From Collinsella aerofaciens (GTDB lineage: Bacteria > Actinomycetota > Coriobacteriia > Coriobacteriales > Coriobacteriaceae): a stretch of DNA of 64,000 nucleotides. The notes under the pieces were generated by a model that was given only the letters and a program-made list of their open reading frames with translations, was not told the origin of the DNA and ran no database searches. The translations under genes were made by a program, and so were the position numbers. The DNA is taken from contig NZ_JAQLDU010000007.1 of assembly GCF_028209625.1 (NCBI RefSeq), positions 1 through 64,000 of the forward strand, in the 5' to 3' direction. Below are positions 32,680 through 40,830 of this stretch, in pieces. How positions within the stretch are numbered: the first letter of the stretch is position 1; each line of letters opens with the position of its first letter.

Positions 32680-33303
32680 TTAGTGAGTATTTTGTTTTAT
32701 CGTGGGAGGTCTGTGAGCGTCTCTAAGCTGCTTTTCAAGGTTGCGATATCTAAGTGCTTCGCCCTTGTTCCCGCTGCTCTCATATTGATATGAAAGCAGC
32801 AGATAGAGCTTTCCGCGTAACCCAAGGTCGCTCGTATCCAGCATAGCTTCCATCTCATCGATCTTATCATGCCGACGGCAAAAGACTATGTCGTAGGTTA
32901 ATTGACTGTCCGCCAAAATGCCCTTCGACACGATGGGGCGCATCTCTTCCAACATGGACGCCGCCCGCTTCCGGTCACCCGTCTTGATATAGAAATTAAA
33001 GGCGCGAACCGCAAGCTGTCGACGTTGTTTGTCGCTGCACGGCATCTCCAGCAAGTGGTCAAGCATTCGATCTGCATATGCGTCCATATCAGCAGCTTCA
33101 TAGATCGTGAAACGCAGGTAATACTGCTTATACGTAGACATTACTATGCGCGCAAGTTTGCGATCGAGCAGGTCTATGCAATCTTGGTATAAGCCCAAGT
33201 TAAACAATACCTGCAATTTCATATCGAAGTATTTTTTCGCTCCTTCGGTCACAGCGAAATAAGCCACGACAACACAAATAAACAGGACGATCCAAAATGG
33301 CAT
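32680..33303 (-). CDS. Membrane-anchored TPR-like protein inside the PTS locus
   Basis: 207 aa. One N-terminal membrane segment (WIVLFICVVVAYFAVTEGAK) followed by a helical cytoplasmic part with repeated helix pairs (LQVLFNLGLYQDCIDLLDRK, LAVRAFNFYIKTGDRKRAA, LRGKLYLLLSYQYESSGNKG) typical of tetratricopeptide folds. No PTS motif. It lies between IID and IIA, behind a hairpin terminator-like structure. I do not know a counterpart in described gnb or aga loci; it may scaffold the transporter or be an unrelated passenger. Low GC like its neighbours. Confidence 0.65.
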   Translation of the reverse strand: MPFWIVLFICVVVAYFAVTEGAKKYFDMKLQVLFNLGLYQDCIDLLDRKLARIVMSTYKQYYLRFTIYEAADMDAYADRMLDHLLEMPCSDKQRRQLAVRAFNFYIKTGDRKRAASMLEEMRPIVSKGILADSQLTYDIVFCRRHDKIDEMEAMLDTSDLGLRGKLYLLLSYQYESSGNKGEALRYRNLEKQLRDAHRPPTIKQNTH

Positions 33304-33398
33304 TGCACTATATTCCCTTCAAGGCAGCCTTAAGGAATTAATCGAACACGATGACTGCATAACCGCCTATGAACAGCGGTGTCCGACAAAACAAAAGA

Positions 33399-33449
33399 GG
33401 CGCACACTCCAGGGGATATGGCGATAAAGTCGCCTTGGAGGTGTGCGCC
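33399..33449 (-). terminator. Terminator or attenuator behind PTS IID
   Basis: GGCGCACACTCCA (33399-33411) pairs with TGGAGGTGTGCGCC (33436-33449) with one bulge; on the minus strand it is followed by TCTTTTGTTTTG. It would lower or end transcription before the TPR-like gene and IIA. Confidence 0.65.
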
Positions 33450-33491
33450 ACGTCTCAATTGAGGCTCAAATGCCGTGACAATATGGGGTAT

Positions 33492-34331
33492 TTAGCCCTT
33501 GCAAATGATACCGAATGCACCCAAGGCAATGGACAGAACCAAGACGATAAAGATGGCCTTCGTCGAGGTCATGCCCTTCTTACCGAGGAGCCAGTATACG
33601 AAGCCGACGAGTGCGGCAGGAACCAGCTTGGGGCAAATCATATTGCAGATGTTCTGCAAGTCAACGGTAACGCCGCCGATAACAGGCTTCGCCGCAATAA
33701 CGATACCGACATTGGTTGCGACCAGAGCACCGACCATAAAGACACCCATTACGGAGGCCGCGTCGGTCAACGCATTCAGGCGATCGCTCATGGTGGTGAC
33801 GAGCTTCATACCCTGCTCATAGGCCATGTGGGTCTGCTTGCAGCGGAACCAGTCAACAAGGATGTTCACGGCGACCCAGATGAAGATACCCAAGGGGTTG
33901 CCGTTCATGGCCATATTGGCAGCCAGAGCGCCGAAAATGGTCGGGAGCAGCGAACCGAAGATGGAATCGCCGATGGAAGCCAGCGGTCCCATGAGACCAG
34001 TCTTGAGACCGGCAACAGCCTCGAGGCCCTCAATGCCCTCCTCTTCCTCGATCGCCAAATCGATACCGGTGATGATCGTGTTGAGGAAGTTTGAGGTGTT
34101 GAAGAACGGTGCGCACTGGGCGCGGCAGGCTTCCTTTAGCTCCGGCGTGCCGTCACCGTACAGCTTGCGCAGCGTGGGCAGGATAATCCAGAGATAACCA
34201 GAGTGCTGCATGCGCTCGTAGTTCCAACCATCCTGGAAACCAAACAGGTTACGACGGTTGATCTGCGCAAGGTCGTCCTTGGTAATCTTGTAGCCAGTGG
34301 TGCCATTGGCGAGTTTCTCATTAGAGCTCAT
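33492..34331 (-). CDS. Mannose-family PTS IID component
   Basis: 279 aa from ATG 34331 (GGAGGGAG upstream), overlapping the IIC gene by 11 bp. ITKDDLAQINRRNLFGFQDG is the typical IID start, with SWNYERMQ-type segment WNYERMQHSGYLWIILPTLR, EEEEGIEGLEAVAGLKTGLM GPLASIGDS and C-terminal membrane helices. It forms the membrane channel with IIC. Confidence 0.93.
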   Translation of the reverse strand: MSSNEKLANGTTGYKITKDDLAQINRRNLFGFQDGWNYERMQHSGYLWIILPTLRKLYGDGTPELKEACRAQCAPFFNTSNFLNTIITGIDLAIEEEEGIEGLEAVAGLKTGLMGPLASIGDSIFGSLLPTIFGALAANMAMNGNPLGIFIWVAVNILVDWFRCKQTHMAYEQGMKLVTTMSDRLNALTDAASVMGVFMVGALVATNVGIVIAAKPVIGGVTVDLQNICNMICPKLVPAALVGFVYWLLGKKGMTSTKAIFIVLVLSIALGAFGIICKG

Positions 34332-35205
34332 CGTCGTCTCCCTCCGCAGCGCCAGCAGCAGCGACGGGACGCTGGTTGTTCTTGTAGTACAGCAAAGACA
34401 GAGCAAAGCCAATAATAGCGATCGCCAGCATCGACATGTTATTGAACATACCGACCATATCCACGGCGCCCTTACCAAGCGCACCGTTCACAGCGACGAT
34501 GTTGGCGTTGAGGTTCATGATGCTCGTGAAGGCCGTACCAAACAGGGCGGCGACTACAAAGCCGAGCAGCAGGTAGGCGACGTGCTTTTTGACCGGCAGG
34601 TAACGGAGCAGGATGGCGAAGCCAACGGCGGGCAAGGCACCGCCAGCAACAGACAGACCGTCACCCAGCCACTTCCAGTCGCCGTTAAGGGCGGTGGTGA
34701 TGCCCTCGACCACGCCCTGGCCAAATGCGAGAGCCAGGAAGACCGGAATCATGCGGGACAACATCCAGGAAACGGCACCGAGCAAGTAGTGTACGTTGTA
34801 GGCGCCCCAGTTCATCTTCTCGATATCGGCATCGCACATGTGACCGAAGAACGTGTTGGCGAAACGGCCGGCGATATCGGTGTAAACGAGAATGGCAGCG
34901 ACAGGTACGCCGATGGCGGCAAGAGCCGTCTCGGGATTCATGCCCGCACCCACGGCAAAGGCAGTGGCGACCAGAGTGCCGGAGTTGGCATCGATACGAG
35001 AGGCGCCGCCAAAGGTACCAACGCCCAGGACGGTGAGCTGCATGCTGCCGCCGATAAACAGGCCAGTCTGCAGGTCGCCCATAATCAAACCGGTAATCAT
35101 ACCGGAGAAGACGGCTGAGCCGGCACAGGTGTACCAGTTCAGCTCATCCATAATCTGATAACCCGCATACAGGGTTAACAGAAGAATCTGCCACCAAGCA
35201 ATCAT
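34321..35205 (-). CDS. Mannose-family PTS IIC component
   Basis: 294 aa, multi-pass. Family motifs include GLIMGDLQTGLFIGGSMQL and GVGTFGGASRIDANSGTLVA. The N-terminal half resembles AgaW/AgaC-type permeases. An acidic Ala-rich tail ends in EGDDDEL. It is co-transcribed with IID. Confidence 0.93.
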   Translation of the reverse strand: MIAWWQILLLTLYAGYQIMDELNWYTCAGSAVFSGMITGLIMGDLQTGLFIGGSMQLTVLGVGTFGGASRIDANSGTLVATAFAVGAGMNPETALAAIGVPVAAILVYTDIAGRFANTFFGHMCDADIEKMNWGAYNVHYLLGAVSWMLSRMIPVFLALAFGQGVVEGITTALNGDWKWLGDGLSVAGGALPAVGFAILLRYLPVKKHVAYLLLGFVVAALFGTAFTSIMNLNANIVAVNGALGKGAVDMVGMFNNMSMLAIAIIGFALSLLYYKNNQRPVAAAGAAEGDDDEL

Positions 35206-35298
35206 GGTAAACTCCTTATTTAAGGTGTAACAGTTTCTACAATACCAATACGCTTATATAAACCGTGCATCCCCCTTCACGGCCTAGCGTTAATTCGA

Positions 35299-35763
35299 CT
35301 AGAGCGTGAGAGCCTCTGGGTTATCCTGCGGCGTCAGCTGAATGACAATAGGAAGATTATCGGCCTTGAGTTTGGCAAATGCGTCAAGGTCCCCCTGGTC
35401 GCAACTAATGTTGCGATTCAGCTTCTTGACCGGCTCCATTGTCGTCATATTACCGACGATGAGCTGCTCAAGCTTAACACCTTGTTCCAAAAGTCGAACG
35501 TAGACCTCAGGCTTTTTCGCAACAATGAAGAGACGTTGCGCATCATATTTGCCAGCAGTGATGTTGGCAGCGGCCTTGTCGACAGGAAGCACGGACAACT
35601 TCACAGTTGCCGGGCAAGCCATGCGAAGAACCTGCTTTTGGGTAGCATCTTGCGATACCTCGTCGTCAACTACCATGAAGCGGCTTACCTGACGGGCGTT
35701 AGACCAGAGGTTTGCCACCTGTCCGTGAATCAAGCGAAAGTCGATTCGTGCGCCTACAATCAT
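35299..35763 (-). CDS. Mannose-family PTS IIB component (active type)
   Basis: 154 aa. The active loop is intact, ARIDFRLIHGQVANLW with the phosphorylated histidine at residue 13. VDDEVSQDATQKQVLRMACP follows. It transfers phosphate to the incoming sugar. It begins 3 bp behind the GH35 gene, so the two are translated together. This contrasts with the orphan IIB at 23368, where the histidine is tyrosine. Confidence 0.93.
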   Translation of the reverse strand: MIVGARIDFRLIHGQVANLWSNARQVSRFMVVDDEVSQDATQKQVLRMACPATVKLSVLPVDKAAANITAGKYDAQRLFIVAKKPEVYVRLLEQGVKLEQLIVGNMTTMEPVKKLNRNISCDQGDLDAFAKLKADNLPIVIQLTPQDNPEALTL

Positions 35764-35765
35764 TT

Positions 35766-37562
35766 CTACTCAACTCCTTCTTGTTCAAGTGTACGGATAA
35801 CGGGCTCAGAGCGAAGGGAGATTTTCGCATCATACACGCCCTCTGTTTCGAACATAACGAGTTCATTGGTACCAGGGTGTAATAAACCGTGCGGAACATA
35901 GAGCGTCATGATGGGACCCTTATCCCAAAAACGTCCGACATTCGTTCCGTTTACGAATGCCACACCCTTTCCAAAACCCGTAGTGTCGATAAAGGTATCA
36001 GCCGGCTCAGATATATCAAACTTTGCGCGATAAAAGGAAGGTTGCCCCTCTACCCAGCCGGCGGAATAATCAAGATTATCGATGTTATCGAGTGGCAGAC
36101 AACGCATCTCCCAACCGGTAACAAAGTGAAGATCAACGCAAACTCCTGTCCTAATGCCCTTATGCTGCGTATCAGCGAGCAATTTGTGACCATAATTGAC
36201 GCGACCCATATCCTCGGTCAGAACATCCAGGCGGTTGTGTTCACAGGGAAGAACGCAGTGAATATCTTCCCCGATGTGCTCCTGATACTGCGTCGCCACC
36301 TTGTCACCGTTCACAAACACCTGAGCGCGGTCGCGGGCGTCAATAACCCGAATACGCTCTTCATCTGCACGGTCACGCTCGACAGTCGTGGTATATAACG
36401 TATATCCATACGACTGACCCATCTCTTCCATGGGCATAGGATATTGGGCTTCAATCGGCTCCGAAAGAATATCGAGCACATTAAAGAGACTTACGCGCTC
36501 ACTCACCGAAATATCGGGCATGGAAAACGCCTTTTTTGTTAACGGCTTGCTTTGCGCGATATCGGGATACAGCTCGTGAACTGTCCTTTGAATTGCGAAG
36601 TATTTCTCGGTCGGGTTGCCCTGTTCGTCCAATGGAGCATCGTAGTCATATGATGTCACCTGGTGCAGGTCATGCGTATGGCGTGCAGAACATCCGTTCA
36701 TAAATCCAAAGTTGGTGCCTCCATGAAACATGTAGAGGTTTAAAGATCCTCCAAGCTCGAGCACCTCGCGAACGCAAGAGGCAAGATCTTCGGGATCGCG
36801 TCTGATGACGTTCTCCCCATAGCGATTGAACCAGCCGTCCCACAACTCCATGCACATAAGAGGCCATTGTTTTCCATGCTCCTTGTGAAAAGCAGAAAGA
36901 GCCTCAAAGTTCTCCTTTGCATGAGAACCAAAGTTGCCGGTGCACAACACATCATCGTCAATGAGCGTACCGGCACGAAGGCACCCACGCCACGGGCCAT
37001 CGGAAGTACAAAGGGGCACGGAAACCCCACGCTCGACCATAAGGCGACGAATCGCGCGAAGATAGTCCTTATCCTCGCAATATGATCCATACTCGTTTTC
37101 AACCTGCATCATGATGATATTTCCGCCCTTGTCAATCTGACGCGAGACGAGTATCGGCATGAGATGGTCGTAGTACTGCGCAACGTGAGCAAGAAATTTG
37201 GGGTCGCTGCTACGCGGCCTCATATCATGTTCGCGCAGCAGCCATGCTGGCATGCCGCCAAATTCCCATTCTGCACAAATAAACGGAGAGGGCCGAACAA
37301 TTGCATACAGACCGAGCGATGCTGCCTCATCAAGAAATGCCGCCAAATCGATTGAGCCAGAAAAATCGAAGACGCCAGGCTTTGGCTCATGAAGATTCCA
37401 CGGTACATACGTTTCGACCGTATTAAACCCAAGAGCCTTAAGGTTATAGAGCGAGTGGTGCCAGTCGCTCGGATGAACACGCATATAGTGAATCGCCCCC
37501 GACAAGATGGTGAACGGCTCATCATCGAGTAGGAATTGATTGGTGATCTTAAACGAATGCAT
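35766..37562 (-). CDS. bgaC: Cytoplasmic GH35 beta-galactosidase (BgaC/GnbG-like)
   Basis: 598 aa, no signal peptide. GH35 acid/base Glu157 in MMQVENEYGSY and nucleophile Glu239 in MCMELWDGWF; the substrate-pocket segment is HGGTNFGFMNG. C-terminal jelly-roll domains follow (ARVFVNGDK-like AQVFVNGDKVATQ, TGFGKGVAFVNGTNVGRFWD). The size and PTS context match pneumococcal BgaC and L. casei GnbG, which cleave beta-1,3-linked galactose from GlcNAc or GalNAc. It is probably the first gene of the operon and is lower in GC than the surrounding genome. Confidence 0.92.
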   Translation of the reverse strand: MHSFKITNQFLLDDEPFTILSGAIHYMRVHPSDWHHSLYNLKALGFNTVETYVPWNLHEPKPGVFDFSGSIDLAAFLDEAASLGLYAIVRPSPFICAEWEFGGMPAWLLREHDMRPRSSDPKFLAHVAQYYDHLMPILVSRQIDKGGNIIMMQVENEYGSYCEDKDYLRAIRRLMVERGVSVPLCTSDGPWRGCLRAGTLIDDDVLCTGNFGSHAKENFEALSAFHKEHGKQWPLMCMELWDGWFNRYGENVIRRDPEDLASCVREVLELGGSLNLYMFHGGTNFGFMNGCSARHTHDLHQVTSYDYDAPLDEQGNPTEKYFAIQRTVHELYPDIAQSKPLTKKAFSMPDISVSERVSLFNVLDILSEPIEAQYPMPMEEMGQSYGYTLYTTTVERDRADEERIRVIDARDRAQVFVNGDKVATQYQEHIGEDIHCVLPCEHNRLDVLTEDMGRVNYGHKLLADTQHKGIRTGVCVDLHFVTGWEMRCLPLDNIDNLDYSAGWVEGQPSFYRAKFDISEPADTFIDTTGFGKGVAFVNGTNVGRFWDKGPIMTLYVPHGLLHPGTNELVMFETEGVYDAKISLRSEPVIRTLEQEGVE

Positions 37563-37681
37563 GCTACTCCCGATCTTCGTGCTCTACGACGCGGATGCCG
37601 GTTCCCCGACCCTCAGCTAAACGCCTTGCCTATTATGGACGCATTGACGCAATTATGTAGTCAGAATCTGAAGTGGTCCGT

Positions 37682-37710
37682 AAACGGTAGCCAAATGACG
37701 ATGAACGGCT
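37682..37710. repeat. 21-bp spaced direct repeat before the GH35 gene
   Basis: AAACGGTA at 37682 and GAACGGCT at 37703, 21 bp apart, 120 bp upstream of the GH35 start. Same arrangement as at 12992 and 42508. Confidence 0.5.
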
Positions 37711-37785
37711 TTAATGAACAAAATATAAACCCGCTGGTAAATTACTTTTTAACTATAGATTTCTAACGATTCTATATTTGAAAGG

Positions 37786-37797
37786 TGGTATGTACCA
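37786..37797. promoter_or_regulatory. NagR/GntR-type operator upstream of the GH35 operon
   Basis: TGGTATGTACCA, arms TGGTA/TACCA with a 2-bp centre. It fits TGGTwnnwACCA, close to the published NagR (YvoA) site type of Bacillus. It may bind either of the two UTRA GntR proteins. Confidence 0.5.
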
Positions 37798-37865
37798 GCT
37801 ATCCACTATTTCATACTAGTTACATTATGCTCCAATCGCATTTCTTCAAATGCTTATCTACTTTG

Positions 37866-38045
37866 TTGTTGCCGATTTGAGTGCGCGTGCGCCAACCCAA
37901 GCATCGTCACGGCTTCAGTTCCCCTATTCATAAACATAAAACCCCGCCAAACGTGATTCCCCTAGGGAAAACACGCTTGGCGGGGTCGTGGCGTGATTTC
38001 CCTAGGGAAATCACGCCATCAGGCGAACAACTCAGCCGAGCAGCG
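37866..38045. repeat. Start of duplicated block B with two palindromes
   Basis: 37866-37912 matches 24168-24212 and 37914 onward matches 25284 onward; between these the other copy carries an insertion of about 1.07 kb. The block holds a hairpin CCCCGCCAAACGTG (37942-37985), which is a minus-strand terminator for yhcH, and a 28-bp perfect palindrome at 37990-38017 centred on CCTAGG. Confidence 0.65.
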
Positions 38046-38047
38046 CG

Positions 38048-38521
38048 TTACTCCTCCCAGTAAGCGTCTGCAAGCAGCTTAAAGCAGATCTTCTTGACCG
38101 GCTGTGCGCCATCGCCCGGGAACTCGAGTGTGGGCATGTGAGGCTCGCCGGCAACGAACAGCGCGAACTTGTCGTCGGCAAGATCGCCGGCGATCGAGGC
38201 GTCGGAATCGACCAGATCGTAGTCGTCCTTCTCGTCGAACTCCTGGACCAGCGTCAGGCTGCCCGTGGCGACCTTGAAGGCCTCGCGACCCTCGACATCG
38301 ATCTGCAGGTCGTGATAGCGCTGATGCGTCTCGTAGTGAGCCTCTGCCTCGGGACGCGTCGTGGGAGCCATGACGTTCGCAAAGACCTTGTCGCCCAGAA
38401 TCGGATGGCTGCCGACCTCGAGCTGCGCCGGGTCGTTCTCCTCGAGCCAGTCGATCAACACGTCGAGGCCCTTGAGCATTCCGCGGTACTCCTCGATATC
38501 GCCCAATGCACCGTAAATCAT
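38048..38521 (-). CDS. YhcH/YjgK/YiaL family protein, copy 2
   Basis: 157 aa, identical in protein sequence to copy 1 at 25415. It directly follows nagA copy 2 (33 bp gap), which is probably the original arrangement since the other copy has only a nagA remnant. A role in handling aminosugar or galactoside anomers fits its neighbours. Confidence 0.88.
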   Translation of the reverse strand: MIYGALGDIEEYRGMLKGLDVLIDWLEENDPAQLEVGSHPILGDKVFANVMAPTTRPEAEAHYETHQRYHDLQIDVEGREAFKVATGSLTLVQEFDEKDDYDLVDSDASIAGDLADDKFALFVAGEPHMPTLEFPGDGAQPVKKICFKLLADAYWEE

Positions 38522-38553
38522 CTAAATCCCCTCTCGGATCGCTTCTTTGGCGG

Positions 38554-39723
38554 CTACTCGGCAAACGCGTTACCGACGCTGTTGCCACCCACATACGTCT
38601 CGACCAGGGTAAGGTCGGGATTGAACACAACAAAGTCGGCATCGCGGCCAGGCATAATGCTGCCACATTTATCCTCGACGTGAGCAGAACGCGCGGGTAC
38701 CTCGGTCGCCATGCGAATGGCGATATCGGCGCTCGCAAGACCCCAGTCGACGATGTTCTTGACGCCCTGCGCGAGCGTGAGCACCGAGCCGGCGATAGCA
38801 GAGCCATCGGCAAGCCAGCAAAGGTTGTCCTTCATAATAACATCCATGCCACCGCTGGTGTACTTTCCCTCGGGCATGCCGCCGCAACCCAGGCAGTCGG
38901 TGATCAGCACCGTGTGCTGCCAGCCCTTGGCCTGCAGCAGGGCCTTGATAGCAGCGGGGTTCACATGTTTGCCGTCGCAGATGATCTCGGCATAGGTGTT
39001 GGGCGTGGTCATAGCGGCCCCGACGACACCGGGCTCACGGTGATGCAGACCGCGCTGGCCGTTGTAGGTATGCGTAAAGCAGCTGGCGCCAGCATTGATG
39101 GCGGCGGCGCACTCATCATAGGTGGCATCGGAGTGGCCAATGCAGGTCACGACGCCCTTTGCGCTCAAAGCCGCGGCGTAAGCGGCAGCGCCATCGCGCT
39201 CGGCCGCCATGGCGCTCTTGACGATACGACCGCCGGCGGCCTCCTGCCACTCGTCAAAAATTTCCTCGGACGGGTCAATCAGATAAGCGGGGTTCTGGGC
39301 GCCCACGTGCTTCATGGTAAAGAACGGGCCCTCCAGGTAGATGCCCTGAATACGAGCACCGCAGAACTCGGGTCCACGCTCTTCTTCCGCCTGTGCAATG
39401 GCGGCGCAGGCGTCCTTAATCTGCTCCACGCCGTCGGTAAAGGTCGTGGGAAGCCAGCTGGTGGTACCACGACGTGCGAGCTCGGTCGAGCTGATGTTGA
39501 TGCCCTCGGCATCGTTATCGGTCGTGGCATGGTTATAGAAGCCATGAATGTGGGTGTCCACCATGCCCGGCGCAATCCATGTACCCGAATAATCTTTGAT
39601 CTCACAAGCGGGCTCATCGGCCTGCCAAACGCCAAAGACGCCGTCTTCGACCATGAGGTAGCCGCCCAGCTGCGGCCCCGCCGGCAAAAAGAACTTGTCG
39701 GCCTTGATAGCATACGTGCTCAT
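38554..39723 (-). CDS. nagA: N-acetylglucosamine-6-phosphate deacetylase, copy 2
   Basis: 389 aa. Same metal and catalytic motifs as copy 1 (MVDTHIHGFYNHATT, YLEGPFFTMKHVGAQ, CIGHSDATYDEC, VLITDCLGCGG), with substitutions scattered over the length. It stands between yhcH and a NagR-like regulator, next to a NagE-like PTS, so GlcNAc-6-phosphate is its likely substrate. No nagB deaminase is present in the window. Confidence 0.92.
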   Translation of the reverse strand: MSTYAIKADKFFLPAGPQLGGYLMVEDGVFGVWQADEPACEIKDYSGTWIAPGMVDTHIHGFYNHATTDNDAEGINISSTELARRGTTSWLPTTFTDGVEQIKDACAAIAQAEEERGPEFCGARIQGIYLEGPFFTMKHVGAQNPAYLIDPSEEIFDEWQEAAGGRIVKSAMAAERDGAAAYAAALSAKGVVTCIGHSDATYDECAAAINAGASCFTHTYNGQRGLHHREPGVVGAAMTTPNTYAEIICDGKHVNPAAIKALLQAKGWQHTVLITDCLGCGGMPEGKYTSGGMDVIMKDNLCWLADGSAIAGSVLTLAQGVKNIVDWGLASADIAIRMATEVPARSAHVEDKCGSIMPGRDADFVVFNPDLTLVETYVGGNSVGNAFAE

Positions 39724-39866
39724 CTATGCTCCCGTACCCGCAGTGCATTTTAGGGCGGATCAAAAACCACTGCATTGTTAATTCGAGCGATTGTTCGTTG
39801 CCTTCTACCGCTTGGTATAATTTGCACCCGCCGCAAAACACGCCAAGCCGTTTATACCCAATAACT

Positions 39867-40598
39867 CTAGACTGCGCGGTTGTGGTAGACCTTGTACTTA
39901 AACTGGTCGGCACGCGCAACCGAACGCGTATACTCGATAACCTCGTTGTTCATGTCATATGTGGTACGAATCAAATCCAGCACCGGCGCGCCTTCGGTAA
40001 TCTCGAGCAGACGAGCGTCGGAATGGCGGGCGATACTCGCGTAGAATTCTTCCTCTGCCACGCGAACTTTCTCGTGAAAGTCCTGCTCAATCATGTCGTA
40101 CAGCGATTTGTTCTCGATCATGGGGCGCTTAAGCGCAAAGAACTTGCGACTTGGCAGATATGTACACTCAATCATCAGCGGTACACCATCGGCTATACGC
40201 AGGCGCTTGATCTTGTACAGACGCTCGCCCAGGCGCGCGTTCATCTCTACGGCAATATTCTTGTCAGCCTCGACCTCGGTAAACTCAAGAATCGTCGTCT
40301 TGGGCACACGGCCGATCGCCTTCATCTGCTCGGTAAAGCTATAGGTCTGCGTGAGATTTGCCGTTTGCAGAGAGCGGTCGCACACCATGGTTCCACGGCC
40401 GCGCTGACGAACCACCAAGCCTAGGCGCTCAAGCTCCTGTAGGGCAAGGCGAACCGTCGTACGCGAGAGCCCATAGCGTTCCGACAGGTCACGCTCAGAC
40501 GGCAAATAGTCGCCGGGTCGAAGTTCGTGATCGATTTTATCGGTCAGCAAATCGACGAGCTGATCGTACAGAGGTTGTTTGCGCGCTCCCATTGCCAT
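39867..40598 (-). CDS. GntR-family regulator with UTRA domain (NagR-like)
   Basis: 243 aa from ATG 40598 (CAGGT upstream). Winged HTH DYLPSERDLSERYGLSRTTV, then UTRA domain (SYSFTEQMKAIGRVPKTTIL, YASIARHSDARLLEITEGAP). Similar throughout to the regulator at 31348. TGGTwnnwACCA sites lie before this gene and before the PTS gene, supporting control of GlcNAc uptake with GlcN-6-phosphate or GlcNAc-6-phosphate as effector, as for Bacillus NagR. Confidence 0.88.
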   Translation of the reverse strand: MAMGARKQPLYDQLVDLLTDKIDHELRPGDYLPSERDLSERYGLSRTTVRLALQELERLGLVVRQRGRGTMVCDRSLQTANLTQTYSFTEQMKAIGRVPKTTILEFTEVEADKNIAVEMNARLGERLYKIKRLRIADGVPLMIECTYLPSRKFFALKRPMIENKSLYDMIEQDFHEKVRVAEEEFYASIARHSDARLLEITEGAPVLDLIRTTYDMNNEVIEYTRSVARADQFKYKVYHNRAV

Positions 40599-40629
40599 AA
40601 TGATACCTGCCGGATAAATGACTCGAAAT

Positions 40630-40641
40630 TGGTTGTAACCA
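40630..40641. promoter_or_regulatory. NagR-type operator before the NagR-like gene
   Basis: TGGTTGTAACCA, arms TGGTT/AACCA, 32 bp ahead of the start at 40598; suggests autoregulation. Confidence 0.5.
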
Positions 40642-40770
40642 GACACCACGTACTATAGCAGTTTTAATGGAATAACAGCAGGTCAACCAGCATATTTCAA
40701 TATTGTTTGCCGGTTGATAGCCTGCACACTGTAATACCAATTACATCACTGCATCAAGTATCGAGGTAGC

Positions 40771-40805
40771 AAAAAGGGCCGCCCCCACGGAGCGGGACGA
40801 CCCTT
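40771..40805 (-). terminator. Terminator of the NagE-like PTS gene
   Basis: AAAAAGGGCCGCCCC / GCGGGACGACCCTTT hairpin, T run on the minus transcript. Confidence 0.75.
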
Positions 40806-40830
40806 TGTAAGACAGATACGTCTTTAAGGC

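Noticed and set aside
34331..34484. N-terminal extension of the PTS IID frame
   Set aside because: It lies inside the IIC coding region, is Cys/Arg/Leu-rich, and the ATG at 34331 has a good ribosome site and the usual IID start.
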